DNA of 64,000 bases. It comes from an uncultured Pseudovibrio sp. (GTDB taxonomy: Bacteria; Pseudomonadota; Alphaproteobacteria; Rhizobiales; Stappiaceae). The position numbers were made by a program, and so were the translations under genes. Of this stretch, positions 46,058-55,670 are shown one piece after another; within the stretch, counting starts at the first letter, position 1; each line of letters begins with the position of its first letter. Location: positions 1 to 64,000 of the forward strand of contig CANMBS010000011.1 of assembly GCA_947496145.1 (NCBI GenBank), read 5' to 3'. The notes beneath the pieces are model-generated. The model made no database searches. It was not told where the DNA came from and was given only the letters and a program-made list of their open reading frames with translations.

Positions 46058-47041
46058 CTATTGAAGGCGGTCGCTAATCCAGTTCAGGGTTGTCGTTACC
46101 ACAAGATCATTGTTTTGCGGGCTGATGATGTCGCCAGCGATGACGTGATTATCAGCGTCGCCAGAACTCTCGATAAGTAACCGTTGTTTTGGGGCGCCCC
46201 ACTTTTCGAAGGCCACTGCGGTAAGTGCTGCATCCACGGTTTCATCTTTTTCGCTGTAGATGAAAAGGGCAGGGATGGTGGATTTTGCTGGGTCCTGTTG
46301 TTGCAAGACAGAGATTGCCGCAGCCATAGGAAGTAGTGCGACGCTTGGGTAACTGGTTGTCCAGCCCATTTGCTCTTTTGCTGAAGGAGCTTTGGAAGAG
46401 GAGTGGGTTTTGCCAAGGATCAGGGGGACATAGTATCTGGCAAGAGGCTGATCGAGCAGGAAGCCACCAGCCGCTTTGATGCCGAAGTTCGGTGAGACAA
46501 ACACCATTGCTGCGATATCATCCCGTAAAGGATGGTCCTGCATTGCAAGCCATGCAGCTAAAGTTCCACCAGTGGAAGTGGACATAATGATGGTTTGCTC
46601 ACCGATTTTGCGACCTATCTCAACGGCTTCTGCGAGGTCGTTGACCCACGCATTTACGGAGGCCTCGGCCATGGCATTACCAGTGCGTCCATGACCGCTT
46701 AGCCGGGTATAGAAGAGATTGGCGCCAAGACCTTGAGCAATGCGATCGGGAACCGGACGTAACTCATGTTTGCTAGCGGAAAGACCGTGGACGTAGATAA
46801 GGGAAAGCGGCGTTTTGCTGCTTTTTTTGCCATTATACCAGATGATTTCTTTTTGATTATCGGTGCGAATGTCCTGAAATCTGGCTTCGCTTTCTGAAAG
46901 GTGGAGGTCCAGATCATTGCCCAAAGTTTCGGGTTTGAATGTGATCTGAGTATCCCGTGGTTCTCTTGGTCCGAAAGTGAAGGCCAGAGCGCTTGCAACG
47001 ACTATGAGCAAAATGAAATAAAGAGTGTAGCGAAATAGCAT
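46058..47041 (-). CDS. Membrane-anchored alpha/beta hydrolase, copy 2
   Basis: 327 residues, one N-terminal membrane segment (YTLYFILLIVVASALAFTFG), then an alpha/beta hydrolase. Likely oxyanion region YVHGLSASKHELRPVPD. The nucleophile elbow is S-T-S-T-G (first Gly of G-x-S-x-G replaced), the acid is in FIYSEKDETVD and the His in DADNHVIAG. Substrate unknown. Tandem paralogue of the gene at 47120, 78 bp apart. Confidence 0.82.
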   Translation of the reverse strand: MLFRYTLYFILLIVVASALAFTFGPREPRDTQITFKPETLGNDLDLHLSESEARFQDIRTDNQKEIIWYNGKKSSKTPLSLIYVHGLSASKHELRPVPDRIAQGLGANLFYTRLSGHGRTGNAMAEASVNAWVNDLAEAVEIGRKIGEQTIIMSTSTGGTLAAWLAMQDHPLRDDIAAMVFVSPNFGIKAAGGFLLDQPLARYYVPLILGKTHSSSKAPSAKEQMGWTTSYPSVALLPMAAAISVLQQQDPAKSTIPALFIYSEKDETVDAALTAVAFEKWGAPKQRLLIESSGDADNHVIAGDIISPQNNDLVVTTTLNWISDRLQ

Positions 47042-47119
47042 ATGGGGTGCCTTTGTTCCTTAACGGCAGTAGTCTAGGCTGGTTTTTGCTGAAATATCAA
47101 ACAAAGACATCTGAACTTA

Positions 47120-48121
47120 TTATTCTGAGGTGAGGGACCAGACGCCCAAGCTGTTTAACCACTCGATGATGGCGTTGGAGACAAGCAGGTTATTCTCCGG
47201 GTTGATGATGTCTCCGGCAATAACGTGATGGCTTGGTCCTGCGGATTTGGTGATCAATAGTCGATGCTTTGGTGCTCCCCAATCCTCGTAGAATCTGGCT
47301 GTGGTATGCTCATCTGAGGTTGTATCGCGAATGTCGTAGATGAACATGGTTGGGATCGTAGCGTTTTTTGCATCAAGGCTACCGACCAGTTTTACCGCTT
47401 CTGCCAGAGGAAGCAGTGCTGTTGATGGATAGGCGTTGGTCCAGGCATAAATCTCTTCAAAATTGGCGTTGGGATCTGCCACGCGATAACGCCCCACGAT
47501 GATGGGTGTGTAGTACTGGGCCAATGGGTAGGTAAGGAGCGAGCTGCCTGTTGCTGCGAGCTCGAAAACGGGCGAGATAAGAACTATTGCTTCCACTTGC
47601 TCTTTTAAGGCGTGGTCTGTCAGGTCCATCCATGCGGTGAGGGTTCCGCCGAATGAAGTGCAAATGATGATTGTTTGGTTGCCGATGGCTTTTCCTATGG
47701 CAACGGCTTCTGCAAGTGCGTTGAAGTAATCATTGACGTCTGGTTCGCCCATGGCAGCGGGAGTGCGGGCGTGGCCGGGAAGACGAGTGTAATAGAGGTT
47801 CGCCTGAATGGAACTGGCAACCAGATCCGGGACGGGCCTTATCTCATCCTTACTGGCTGAAAAGCCATGGATGTAAACCACGGAGTATTCCGTTTTGGCT
47901 TTGCTTTCTGCATCCTGCCAGATGATTTGCTTTTCGAGACCCGGCTTTATGTCGGTAAAGCGGCTTTCCAGACGGACTATGTATGCTTCAGGGTCTTCGC
48001 CAATTTCGCTTGGATTGAAGGAAATTTCCGGGGTGATATATGTATTTGCCCAGTAGAACAAAAAGCCGGTCAGGATAATGAGAAGAGACAAAAGAAACAG
48101 ATAGTTCTTGCTTAGTCGCAT
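47120..48121 (-). CDS. Membrane-anchored alpha/beta hydrolase, copy 1
   Basis: 333 residues with a first membrane segment (YLFLLSLLIILTGFLFYWA). Same domain plan as the next gene: VVYIHGFSASKDEIRPVPD, elbow C-T-S-F-G, acid in FIYDIRDTTSDE, His in GPSHHVIAGDIINPEN. Both retain the S-H-D trio but have Cys or Ser where Gly is usual. Likely lipase/esterase-like; substrate unknown. First of the two tandem genes on the minus strand. Confidence 0.82.
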   Translation of the reverse strand: MRLSKNYLFLLSLLIILTGFLFYWANTYITPEISFNPSEIGEDPEAYIVRLESRFTDIKPGLEKQIIWQDAESKAKTEYSVVYIHGFSASKDEIRPVPDLVASSIQANLYYTRLPGHARTPAAMGEPDVNDYFNALAEAVAIGKAIGNQTIIICTSFGGTLTAWMDLTDHALKEQVEAIVLISPVFELAATGSSLLTYPLAQYYTPIIVGRYRVADPNANFEEIYAWTNAYPSTALLPLAEAVKLVGSLDAKNATIPTMFIYDIRDTTSDEHTTARFYEDWGAPKHRLLITKSAGPSHHVIAGDIINPENNLLVSNAIIEWLNSLGVWSLTSE

Positions 48122-48236
48122 AATAAAAGTGCCTCATTTTCCTGTGGTGCAGGGCTCTTGGGAGGGCAGATAAACGTGGCTGATAGCTTTCCTTGTTATC
48201 CAGAGTTATACAATCTCTAGAAAATGGCAGTTTTGC

Positions 48237-48265
48237 TTGACTCTGTATTCGTATTTTCGTAGATA
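48237..48265 (+). promoter_or_regulatory. Sigma70-type promoter upstream of ffh
   Basis: ttgact (48237-48242), 17-base spacer, tagata (48260-48265). Predicted start near 48272, about 236 nt before ffh. Confidence 0.65.
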
Positions 48266-48271
48266 CCCGAA

Positions 48272-48379
48272 TTAACTCCTTCGATTTGAATTCTGGAGCC
48301 ACTGACTGGGACCCGCAAAGGTATAAAGAGATCCCAGAGGTCAACACCCGACAGCGCGATGCGCCCTCGGGTGATTTTT
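48272..48379 (+). ncRNA. Candidate small RNA or attenuated leader
   Basis: About 110 nt between the promoter and an intrinsic terminator: cacccga (48345-48351) pairs with tcgggtg (48367-48373), an inner gcgc/gcgc pair is stacked inside, and the stem is followed by a and six T. A second stem, ctggga with tcccag (about 48305-48336), lies upstream. It lacks the conserved SRP RNA core, so it is not ffs. It could be an sRNA or a premature-termination leader for ffh. Confidence 0.45.
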
Positions 48380-48507
48380 TGCTATGTGTACTTGGTTTGG
48401 CATGGCAAATTGATCGCGGTGACACCAAATTCATTGAGGAACGAGTGTACAGCACCGAGGATTTTTCTTCAGGTGCTTGTGCCGAAACGAGATTTTAAAG
48501 GAACGAC

Positions 48508-50037
48508 ATGTTCGATAATCTGTCAGATCGCCTTGGCGGCATTCTAGATAAGCTCACGAAACGTGGTGCGCTTTCTGAATCCGATGTTAGTGAAGCGCTG
48601 CGCGAAGTTCGCCGTGCGCTCATCGAGGCTGATGTGGCGTTGCCGATCGTGCGTTCTTTCACCGACAAGGTGAAGCATCGCGCTGTTGGTGCAGAGGTTG
48701 TTAAGTCCATTAAGCCGGGGCAGATGGTCGTTAAGATCGTTCATGACCAGCTGGTGGAGATGCTGGGTGAGGAATCTCATCCGATTGACCTGAATGCACC
48801 GGCTCCGGTTTGCATCATGATGGTTGGTTTGCAGGGTGCGGGTAAAACTACTGCAACCGGCAAGATTGCACGTCGTCTGACACAGCGTGACAAGCGCAAA
48901 GTTCTGATGGCTTCTCTTGATACGCGCCGTCCGGCAGCGCAGGAGCAGCTACGTGTTCTAGGCGAACAGAACGAAATTGATACGCTTCCTATTATTGAAG
49001 GGCAGCAACCAGTTGATATTGCTAAGCGTGCGCTCAATGCTGCGAAACTTGGTGGTTATGATGTGGTCATGCTCGATACTGCGGGCCGTGGTCATATTGA
49101 TGAGCCGCTCATGGTGGAAATGGAGCAGATTAAAGCTGTTTCCAACCCGCATGAAGTTCTGCTCGTTGCCGATGCTCTAACTGGTCAGGACGCCGTTAAT
49201 CTGGCGAAGAACTTTGACGAGCGTTGCTCTATCACTGGTATCATGCTCACCCGTATGGATGGTGATGGTCGCGGTGGTGCCGCACTTTCCATGCGTGCGG
49301 TTACCGGCAAGCCGATCAAGCTGATTGGTACTGGTGAGAAGTCTGAGGATCTGGAAGATTTCCATCCGAAACGTATTGCTGATCGTATCCTTGGCATGGG
49401 CGACATTGTTTCGCTCGTTGAAAAGGCTGCTGAAGCTATTGATGCGGAAAAAGCCGCAGAGATGGCTCGGAAGATGCAGAAGGGTCACTTTGACCTGAAT
49501 GATCTTTCTGAACAGCTGAAGCAGATGGAAAAGATGGGTGGAATGTCCGGCATGATGGGCATGCTTCCCGGTGTTGGTAAAATGAAGAAGCAGCTTGCTG
49601 CGGCCAACCTTGATGAGAACATGTTCAAGCGCCAGATGGCGATTATCTCCTCCATGACCGCAAAAGAGCGTGCGAAGCCTGACTTGCTGAAAGCAAGTCG
49701 CAAGAAACGTATTGCTGCCGGTTCTGGTGTACAGGTTGCTGAAGTTAATAAGCTTTTGAAGATGCACCGCCAGATGGCTGACATGATGAAGGCCATGGGT
49801 AAGGGCAAAGGCAAGGGCATGCTCGGTAAGATGATGGGTGCTATGGGTGGCGGTATGCCAGGAATGGGCGGTGGAATGCCGAACATTGACCCTAAAGCGC
49901 TTGAGCAGATGGCTAAGGCTGGTCAGTTGCCGGGTGGCATGGAAATGCCAAAGGGACTGCCTGGTGTTGGTGGCCCGAAATTACCGGGTCTTGGTGGAGC
50001 ACCTGGTCTGCCGGGACCTGGTAAGGGGAAAAAGTAA
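48508..50037 (+). CDS. ffh: Signal recognition particle GTPase Ffh
   Basis: Binds signal sequences and the SRP RNA and docks to FtsY. 509 residues. N domain, G domain with GLQGAGKTT (about 107-115), DTAGR and TRMDGDGRGG, then the Met-rich M domain (~300-440). The unusually long C-terminal tail is rich in Gly, Pro and Met (G-G-G-M-P-G-M-G-type runs), as in other alphaproteobacterial Ffh. Leads the block ffh-chorismate mutase-rpsP-rimM-trmD-rplS. Confidence 0.97.
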   Translation: MFDNLSDRLGGILDKLTKRGALSESDVSEALREVRRALIEADVALPIVRSFTDKVKHRAVGAEVVKSIKPGQMVVKIVHDQLVEMLGEESHPIDLNAPAPVCIMMVGLQGAGKTTATGKIARRLTQRDKRKVLMASLDTRRPAAQEQLRVLGEQNEIDTLPIIEGQQPVDIAKRALNAAKLGGYDVVMLDTAGRGHIDEPLMVEMEQIKAVSNPHEVLLVADALTGQDAVNLAKNFDERCSITGIMLTRMDGDGRGGAALSMRAVTGKPIKLIGTGEKSEDLEDFHPKRIADRILGMGDIVSLVEKAAEAIDAEKAAEMARKMQKGHFDLNDLSEQLKQMEKMGGMSGMMGMLPGVGKMKKQLAAANLDENMFKRQMAIISSMTAKERAKPDLLKASRKKRIAAGSGVQVAEVNKLLKMHRQMADMMKAMGKGKGKGMLGKMMGAMGGGMPGMGGGMPNIDPKALEQMAKAGQLPGGMEMPKGLPGVGGPKLPGLGGAPGLPGPGKGKK

Positions 50038-50355
50038 TTGAGCGAGATCGATAAGACAGAAGAAGCCAAGGTCATTCTTGGCGGGCTTCGTTCCAGCATC
50101 GACAACATTGACGCTGCTCTGGTGCATATGTTGGCTGAACGATTTCGCTGCACTCAGGCTGTTGGTGAGCTGAAGGCAACACATGGATTGCCTCCTGCTG
50201 ATCCGGCCCGTGAAAAACTTCAGATTGAGCGTCTGCGCCGTCTTGCGGCTGAGGCCAATCTTGATCCTGATTTTGCCGAAAAATTCCTGAACTTTATCGT
50301 GAAGGAAGTTATTCGGCATCATGAAGCTATTGCTGCTGAACACAGCACAGATTGA
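50038..50355 (+). CDS. Chorismate mutase (AroQ class)
   Basis: 105 residues. It starts with TTG immediately after the ffh stop codon. Helical AroQ fold: LRSSIDNIDAALVHMLAERF carries the key Arg and Asp, then AVGELKATHGLPPADPAREK and the third helix FLNFIVKEVIRHHEAI. Converts chorismate to prephenate. Abutting ffh, so translation is likely coupled; it is followed 20 bp later by rpsP. Confidence 0.85.
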   Translation: MSEIDKTEEAKVILGGLRSSIDNIDAALVHMLAERFRCTQAVGELKATHGLPPADPAREKLQIERLRRLAAEANLDPDFAEKFLNFIVKEVIRHHEAIAAEHSTD

Positions 50356-50375
50356 ATACCTAGGAGTAACTAACA

Positions 50376-50762
50376 ATGGCTACAAAAATTCGCCTGGCAC
50401 GCGGTGGTGCTAAAAAGCGTCCTTTCTACCGCATCGTTATCGCAGACGTTCGTTCCCCACGTGACGGTCGTTTCATTGAAATTGTAGGTCGCTACAACCC
50501 AATGCTGCCAAAAGACGCTGAAAACCGCGTTGAGCTGAACGAAGAGCGTGTACAGTACTGGCTCGGCCACGGCGCGAAGCCAACCGACCGCGTACACCGC
50601 TTTCTGGACGCTGCTGGCCTGCTGAAGCGTGAGCCACGCAACAACCCTAACAAAGCAAAACTCGGCAAGAAAGCTCAGGAGCGTCTTGACGAGAAACTTG
50701 CTGCAGAAGCTGAAGCAAAAGCAGCTGCTGAAGAAGCCGCAGCAGAAGCAGCTTCCGAGTAA
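50376..50762 (+). CDS. rpsP: 30S ribosomal protein S16
   Basis: 128 residues, longer than E. coli S16 because of a lysine- and alanine-rich C-terminal tail. Core [21 protein letters not shown] is unmistakable. The start follows taggag. Continues the operon with rimM. Confidence 0.97.
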   Translation: MATKIRLARGGAKKRPFYRIVIADVRSPRDGRFIEIVGRYNPMLPKDAENRVELNEERVQYWLGHGAKPTDRVHRFLDAAGLLKREPRNNPNKAKLGKKAQERLDEKLAAEAEAKAAAEEAAAEAASE

Positions 50763-50798
50763 TATAAGCATACCCGATCTGATAAGGAGACGCCGGCT

Positions 50799-51356
50799 AT
50801 GGCAAACAAGCCTGAAGACCGCATTCTAATGGCTCAGATCGGGGCTGCTCACGGCATACGTGGAGAAGTGCGGGTCAAGCCATTTGGTGATGACCCGCTT
50901 TCTTTTGGCGATTACGGCAAGCTGGAAAGCGAAGACGGCAGCCGCAAGCTTAAAGTGAAGCGGGCACGCATTCAAAAAAACGTGGTTGTGACCAAGTTTG
51001 AAGGCGTGAATGACCGCAATGAAGCTGAAACCCTGAACGGGATGAAGCTTTACATACCTCGCGAGCGCCTTCCAGAAACGGAAGATGAGGATGAGTTCTA
51101 CCACTCTGATCTGATCGGCCTTAAGGCAATTGATGAGAATAAAGAGCAGATTGGAACTGTGCTCGCACTGTTAGATTTTGGAGCTGGTGATCTCATCGAG
51201 ATTGCTCCAAAAAGCGGGAAGTCTCTTATGTTCCCGTTTACAAAGGCCGTTGTGCCCGTCGTTTCTCTCAAGGAAGGTTTTGTGGAGATTCATGCTCCGG
51301 AGGGCTTTTATGAGGAAGGCGAGAAGGAACCTGAAGACGGTTCTGAGCCGGAATAA
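50799..51356 (+). CDS. rimM: 16S rRNA processing protein RimM
   Basis: Assists 30S head assembly with S19. 185 residues: N-terminal beta barrel GAAHGIRGEVRVKPF and the PRC-barrel domain from about DLIGLKAID. aaggaga ribosome site precedes the ATG at 50799. 37 bp after rpsP. Confidence 0.95.
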   Translation: MANKPEDRILMAQIGAAHGIRGEVRVKPFGDDPLSFGDYGKLESEDGSRKLKVKRARIQKNVVVTKFEGVNDRNEAETLNGMKLYIPRERLPETEDEDEFYHSDLIGLKAIDENKEQIGTVLALLDFGAGDLIEIAPKSGKSLMFPFTKAVVPVVSLKEGFVEIHAPEGFYEEGEKEPEDGSEPE

Positions 51357-51462
51357 CTGGCATTTTTATTCCCTTCAGGGTGGGACAAGCTAAACTCATT
51401 TACGTGATTTTTGCTTGTTTTGCCGTTGACCTCTTCCTTTTGATTGCTGAAACAGGACGACC

Positions 51463-52167
51463 ATGAGCTTTCGTGCATCCATCTTGACGCTGTATCCTGA
51501 GATGTTTCCGGGAAATCTGGGCATGAGCATGTCTGGACGAGCGCTGGAACGAGGGGATTGGTCTTTGGATGCGCACAGCATTCGTGATTATGCGACTGAC
51601 AAACATCGCAGTGTTGATGATACGCCTGCCGGTGGTGGTGCCGGGATGGTTCTGCGTCCTGATATTCTGGCGAAAGCAATTGATGATGTCACCGAGGGAG
51701 GTGAGACACGTCCGCGCCTTCTGATGAGCCCGCGTGGGAAGCCATTTACGCAGGAAAGAGCGCGGGAGCTGGCTGAAGGCCCGGGGGTTATCCTCATCTG
51801 TGGACGGTTTGAAGGCGTTGATGAGCGTGTGATTGAGGGCCGTGAACTGGAAGAAGTTTCCATTGGCGATTACATTCTTTCAGGTGGTGAGGTTGCTGCG
51901 CATGTTGTTCTGGACAGTATTGTCCGCCTTATTCCGGGTGTCATGGGCAACAAGGAAAGCGGTGAAACTGAGAGCTTTGAGAATGGCTTACTGGAGCATC
52001 CGCAATATACGCGCCCTGTTGAATTTGAAGGTCGCGAAATCCCAGCTGTCCTTAAGAGTGGTAATCATAAGCTGATTGATCAGTGGCGCTTAGAGGTTTC
52101 CGAGAAGATTACTGAAGAACGTCGCCCGGACCTTTGGCAGGAATACTTAAAAACTAGCCGTAGATAG
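51463..52167 (+). CDS. trmD: tRNA (guanine37-N1)-methyltransferase TrmD
   Basis: Methylates G37 of tRNAs reading CNN. 234 residues, trefoil-knot SPOUT enzyme. LTLYPEMFP at the start, [13 protein letters not shown] and [14 protein letters not shown] (the knot) are diagnostic. 106 bp after rimM, followed by the structured rplS leader. Confidence 0.97.
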   Translation: MSFRASILTLYPEMFPGNLGMSMSGRALERGDWSLDAHSIRDYATDKHRSVDDTPAGGGAGMVLRPDILAKAIDDVTEGGETRPRLLMSPRGKPFTQERARELAEGPGVILICGRFEGVDERVIEGRELEEVSIGDYILSGGEVAAHVVLDSIVRLIPGVMGNKESGETESFENGLLEHPQYTRPVEFEGREIPAVLKSGNHKLIDQWRLEVSEKITEERRPDLWQEYLKTSRR

Positions 52168-52228
52168 AGTGTTTTCTTCACTTTTTTCATGACAAATCTT
52201 GAAAAATCAGCTACACCCGCGCCGATCG

Positions 52229-52274
52229 GAGTGGATTCTGTCTAACGTTTGGCGTTAGGGTCTTAGTTCCACTC
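52229..52274 (+). promoter_or_regulatory. Structured leader hairpin before rplS
   Basis: Outer stem gagtgga (52229-52235) with tccactc (52268-52274), then an inner perfect stem ctaacg (52242-52247) with cgttag (52253-52258) around loop tttgg. It sits about 95 bp before rplS and may be an RNA element for r-protein control; whether L19 binds it is unknown. Confidence 0.5.
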
Positions 52275-52367
52275 ACTTCCCGGCATAATGCCAAGGTTTG
52301 GTGAATACGTCCCGGTGGCTGGACCATTAGGGACGCTCTGACCAATTTTATAATGGAAGAAACTGCC

Positions 52368-52829
52368 ATGAATATCATTGAGCAGCTCAACGCCGAAGAA
52401 ATGGCGCGCATCGAAGAGAAGCGTACGCTTCCTGAGTTCTCCCCAGGTGATACCGTACGTGTTCTCGTGCGCGTTACTGAAGGTACTCGTACTCGTGTGC
52501 AGGCTTATGAAGGCGTATGCATCGCACGCTCCGGCGGCGGCATCAACGAAAGCTTCACCGTTCGTAAGATCTCTTACGGCGAAGGTGTAGAGCGCGTATT
52601 CCCAATCTACAGCCCAATGGTTGAAGGTGTGGAAGTTGTACGTCGCGGTAAAGTTCGTCGTGCGAAGCTTTACTACCTGCGTGAGCGTCGCGGTAAGTCC
52701 GCACGTATCGTTGAAGCTACCAACGTACGCGCAAAGCGCCTTAACGAAGAAGCTCGTGCTGCTGCTGCTGCTGCAAAAGCTGCAAAAGCTGCTGAAAAGG
52801 CTGCTGAAGCTAAAGGTGCTGACGAGTAA
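52368..52829 (+). CDS. rplS: 50S ribosomal protein L19
   Basis: Sits at the 30S-50S interface. 153 residues from [11 protein letters not shown] (52368); an ATG 15 bp earlier would add five unlikely residues. [13 protein letters not shown] and [15 protein letters not shown] are typical. An alanine/lysine-rich tail extends the usual length. Terminator 30 bp downstream. Confidence 0.96.
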   Translation: MNIIEQLNAEEMARIEEKRTLPEFSPGDTVRVLVRVTEGTRTRVQAYEGVCIARSGGGINESFTVRKISYGEGVERVFPIYSPMVEGVEVVRRGKVRRAKLYYLRERRGKSARIVEATNVRAKRLNEEARAAAAAAKAAKAAEKAAEAKGADE

Positions 52830-52857
52830 GATTTACTCTCAGACCTTACTGGTTTCG

Positions 52858-52889
52858 AAAACCCCGCAGAGAAATCGGCGGGGTTTTTT
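52858..52889 (+). terminator. Terminator after rplS
   Basis: Stem accccgc / gcggggt with a ten-base loop followed by five T. Confidence 0.9.
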
Positions 52890-53051
52890 GCGTTTTGGAG
52901 ACGTGCTTTAGTCAATGTGCAGTTTTCCTCTTGGCGAACAAGAAGGAAGAGCTAAAGTAATCCCCTCTGTACTCCTGTTCATGCAAACTGTTCTGAGCGT
53001 TTCATACGTGAAGTGCCTGTTTGGTTTAAGCTATGCGCTTTTGGAGGTATA

Positions 53052-53909
53052 ATGCTTGCACTCATTATCACTTGTCTGATTTTACTTGGCTTCTATGCGG
53101 TGTTTGTTGAGCCAATGATGTCTCCGAGGGTGACAAGGTACACAGTGCCTTTCTCAACTGATGACTTTGGACAGAAACCATTGAAGATTGCTGTTCTGAC
53201 GGACCTTCACGCCTGCTGGCCATGGATGGAACAGCGGCGCATAAAACGGATTGTAAAACAGATGAACGGGCTGGGAGCGGATATGGTAGTGCTCCTTGGT
53301 GACTATCACAGCGGGATGCATCCGCCATTCGCCCGGCCTCTTGCAAGCGTTGATGAATGGGCACATCCTATGGGGAGCATAAAAGCACCACTGGGCGCTT
53401 TTGCTGTGCTTGGCAATCATGACTGGCAGGAAGGTGGAGAAAGCGCCATAGCAGCGCTGCAAAGGCAGGGTGTGACTGTTCTTGAAAATCAGGCGGTGCG
53501 GGTGCCTGCGCATGGAAATACTCATTTGTGGGTGATTGGGCTTGGTGATCAGTACGGAAAACTATGTGATCTTCAGGGAGAAGATCGTCGGGATGATCTT
53601 GAACTCGCACTGAGCCAGGTTGAAGATGATGGTTCACCGCGTCTCTTGCTGGCTCATGAACCAGACATTCTTCGGGATGCTGAAGGCCGTGTTGACCTGA
53701 TACTCAGCGGCCACACTCATGGCGGGCAAGTTCGCTTTCCGTTCATTGGGGCTTTGACTATTCCTTCTTTTCTTGACCGTAAGTATGCGAAGGGTGTCTT
53801 TGAGGAAAATGAAACTACACTTATCGTTGGAAGTGGATTGGGATGCTCCAGTTTACCCTTGCGCTTCCTATGCCCTCCCGAACTTTTGCTAATTGAAATA
53901 AATGTTTAG
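53052..53909 (+). CDS. Membrane-anchored metallophosphoesterase
   Basis: 285 residues, start ATG 53052 because of the strong ggaggt site at 53043; an upstream GTG (53013) is weaker. One N-terminal membrane segment (MLALIITCLILLGFYAVFV). Calcineurin-like dinuclear metal site: VLTDLHACW, LLGDYHSG, LGNHDWQEG, AHEPDI and SGHTHGGQV. Resembles YaeI/YkuE-type phosphodiesterases. Substrate unknown; it stands alone. Confidence 0.9.
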   Translation: MLALIITCLILLGFYAVFVEPMMSPRVTRYTVPFSTDDFGQKPLKIAVLTDLHACWPWMEQRRIKRIVKQMNGLGADMVVLLGDYHSGMHPPFARPLASVDEWAHPMGSIKAPLGAFAVLGNHDWQEGGESAIAALQRQGVTVLENQAVRVPAHGNTHLWVIGLGDQYGKLCDLQGEDRRDDLELALSQVEDDGSPRLLLAHEPDILRDAEGRVDLILSGHTHGGQVRFPFIGALTIPSFLDRKYAKGVFEENETTLIVGSGLGCSSLPLRFLCPPELLLIEINV

Positions 53910-54209
53910 ACGTCAATACCTTGTGAAAATATGGTCTGTAAAACCAGCGGTATTCGTTGATGCTGTTTGGTGGTTGGTCTTGAGAGAATCTCAAGGCTGA
54001 GACGCTTGCTATTTTTCCAGACTGGACCGATTAATAGGTGCAGAATAGCAGGACTTCATCTTTCCAATAGTTCTGCGTTTAAAGATTTATGCAGCCGCTG
54101 AGAGCTGTAGGTTAAAATGAATGATCCTTTTCTTTGGATCTTGAGCGCTTGGAAGGTGCGATCAGATCTTCAAACGATAAGGATTTGCCGTTTCCAGGAG
54201 ACAAGCGCA
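53910..54209. other. Spacer and leuC leader
   Basis: 300 bp. A seven-base dyad cttgaga/tctcaag (53979-53995) is visible. The leuC frame is open from an upstream ATG (54117), but no leucine-rich leader peptide or T-box is seen. Presumably carries the leuC promoter. Confidence 0.5.
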
Positions 54210-55616
54210 ATGTCGCAGGCCAAAACTCTTTACGATAAGATCTGGGACCATCACGTGGTCAGCACGCAAGAAGACGGAACTTGTCTGCTGTACATTGACC
54301 GACATCTGGTTCATGAAGTTACAAGCCCTCAGGCGTTTGAAGGCTTGCGTATGGCTGGCCGTCAGGTACGTCATCCAAAGCGTACGCTGGCCGTTGTAGA
54401 TCATAACGTGCCAACCACTGACCGTACTAAGGGCATTGATGACCCTGAGAGCGCATTGCAGGTTCAAACACTTGCAAACAATGCTGCTGAGTTTGGTGTT
54501 GAGTATTATTCAGAGCTGGATCAGCGTCAGGGTGTTGTACACATTGTTGGCCCAGAGCAGGGCTTTACACTGCCGGGCATGACGATTGTTTGTGGTGACA
54601 GTCACACCTCTACACACGGTGCGTTTGGTTCTCTGGCGCATGGTATTGGTACTTCTGAGGTTGAGCATGTTCTGGCAACCCAGACACTGATCCAGAAGAA
54701 GGCGAAAAACCTGCGTGTGACTGTGAACGGCCAGTTGCCTGAAGGCGTTACCGCGAAAGATATTGTTCTGTCGATTATCGGTGAGCTGGGTACCGCTGGT
54801 GGTACTGGCTATGTGATAGAATATGCTGGTGAAGCAATCCGCAGCCTCTCCATGGAAGGTCGCATGACCGTCTGTAACATGTCCATCGAGGCAGGCGCGC
54901 GTGCTGGTCTCATTGCTCCTGATGAGAAAACCTATGAGTACCTGAAGGGCCGTCCGAAATCTCCAAAAGGTGGCGCATGGGAACAGGCGGTTTCTTATTG
55001 GGAAACCTTATATACTGATGAAGCTGCTGAGTTTGATAAGGAAATCGTTCTGGATGCAGCTAATCTGCCTCCAATTGTGACCTGGGGATCTTCGCCGGAA
55101 GATGTTGTATCTGTAACTGGTGTTGTGCCAAATCCTGCTGATATTGATGATGAAACTCGCCGGGCTTCTAAAGAGCGTGCTCTTGAGTATATGGGTGTTG
55201 AAGCGGGTCAGAAAATCACTGACATCAAGGTTGATCGTGTGTTTGTTGGTTCCTGTACCAATGGCCGCATTGAAGACCTGCGCGAAGCAGCAGCGATTGT
55301 GAAGGGTAAGAAAGTTTCTGAGAGCGTGAGTGCTATGATCGTTCCGGGCTCTGGTCTGGTGAAAGCACAAGCTGAAGCTGAAGGTCTGGATGAAGTCTTC
55401 AAAGCTGCTGGTTTTGAGTGGCGTGAGCCGGGGTGCTCCATGTGCCTGGCGATGAATGCTGATAAGCTGAAGCCGGGTGAGCGCTGCGCCTCAACCTCCA
55501 ACCGCAACTTTGAAGGTCGTCAGGGCTTCAAGGGGCGTACGCACCTAGTGTCTCCGGGGATGGCAGCGGCGGCGGCGATCGCAGGGCATTTTGTTGATGT
55601 TCGTGACTGGAAGTAG
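54210..55616 (+). CDS. leuC: 3-isopropylmalate dehydratase large subunit
   Basis: Isomerises 2- to 3-isopropylmalate in leucine synthesis, using a 4Fe-4S cluster with LeuD. 468 residues from the ATG at 54210, next to caggag (54195-54200). The cluster cysteines are in VGSCTNGR and [10 protein letters not shown]; the substrate [12 protein letters not shown] is present. leuD does not follow; it must lie elsewhere. Terminator downstream. Confidence 0.95.
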   Translation: MSQAKTLYDKIWDHHVVSTQEDGTCLLYIDRHLVHEVTSPQAFEGLRMAGRQVRHPKRTLAVVDHNVPTTDRTKGIDDPESALQVQTLANNAAEFGVEYYSELDQRQGVVHIVGPEQGFTLPGMTIVCGDSHTSTHGAFGSLAHGIGTSEVEHVLATQTLIQKKAKNLRVTVNGQLPEGVTAKDIVLSIIGELGTAGGTGYVIEYAGEAIRSLSMEGRMTVCNMSIEAGARAGLIAPDEKTYEYLKGRPKSPKGGAWEQAVSYWETLYTDEAAEFDKEIVLDAANLPPIVTWGSSPEDVVSVTGVVPNPADIDDETRRASKERALEYMGVEAGQKITDIKVDRVFVGSCTNGRIEDLREAAAIVKGKKVSESVSAMIVPGSGLVKAQAEAEGLDEVFKAAGFEWREPGCSMCLAMNADKLKPGERCASTSNRNFEGRQGFKGRTHLVSPGMAAAAAIAGHFVDVRDWK

Positions 55617-55635
55617 TTTCTGGTAAATTCTTCTG

Positions 55636-55670
55636 AAAAGCGGGATGAGGGGACTTATCCCGCTTTTTTT
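55636..55670 (+). terminator. Terminator after leuC
   Basis: Stem agcgggat (55639-55646) with atcccgct (55657-55664) followed by six T, about 20 bp past leuC. Confidence 0.88.

Larger units (their letters stand above)
48122..48507. other. Gene-free ffh leader region
   Basis: 386 bp between the hydrolase gene and ffh. It contains a near-consensus promoter (48237-48265) and an intrinsic terminator (48345-48379), discussed as a candidate RNA. Beyond that the last 120 bp before ffh are unstructured by eye. Confidence 0.7.

Noticed and set aside
48272-48379. SRP (4.5S) RNA gene
   Set aside because: Right size and next to ffh, but the conserved SRP RNA apical motif is absent.
54117-54209. N-terminal extension of leuC
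   Set aside because: The ATG at 54210 has caggag at the right distance and gives the family start; the extension is not family-like.
53910-54209. Leucine attenuator leader peptide for leuC
   Set aside because: No run of leucine codons and no paired attenuator hairpins found.
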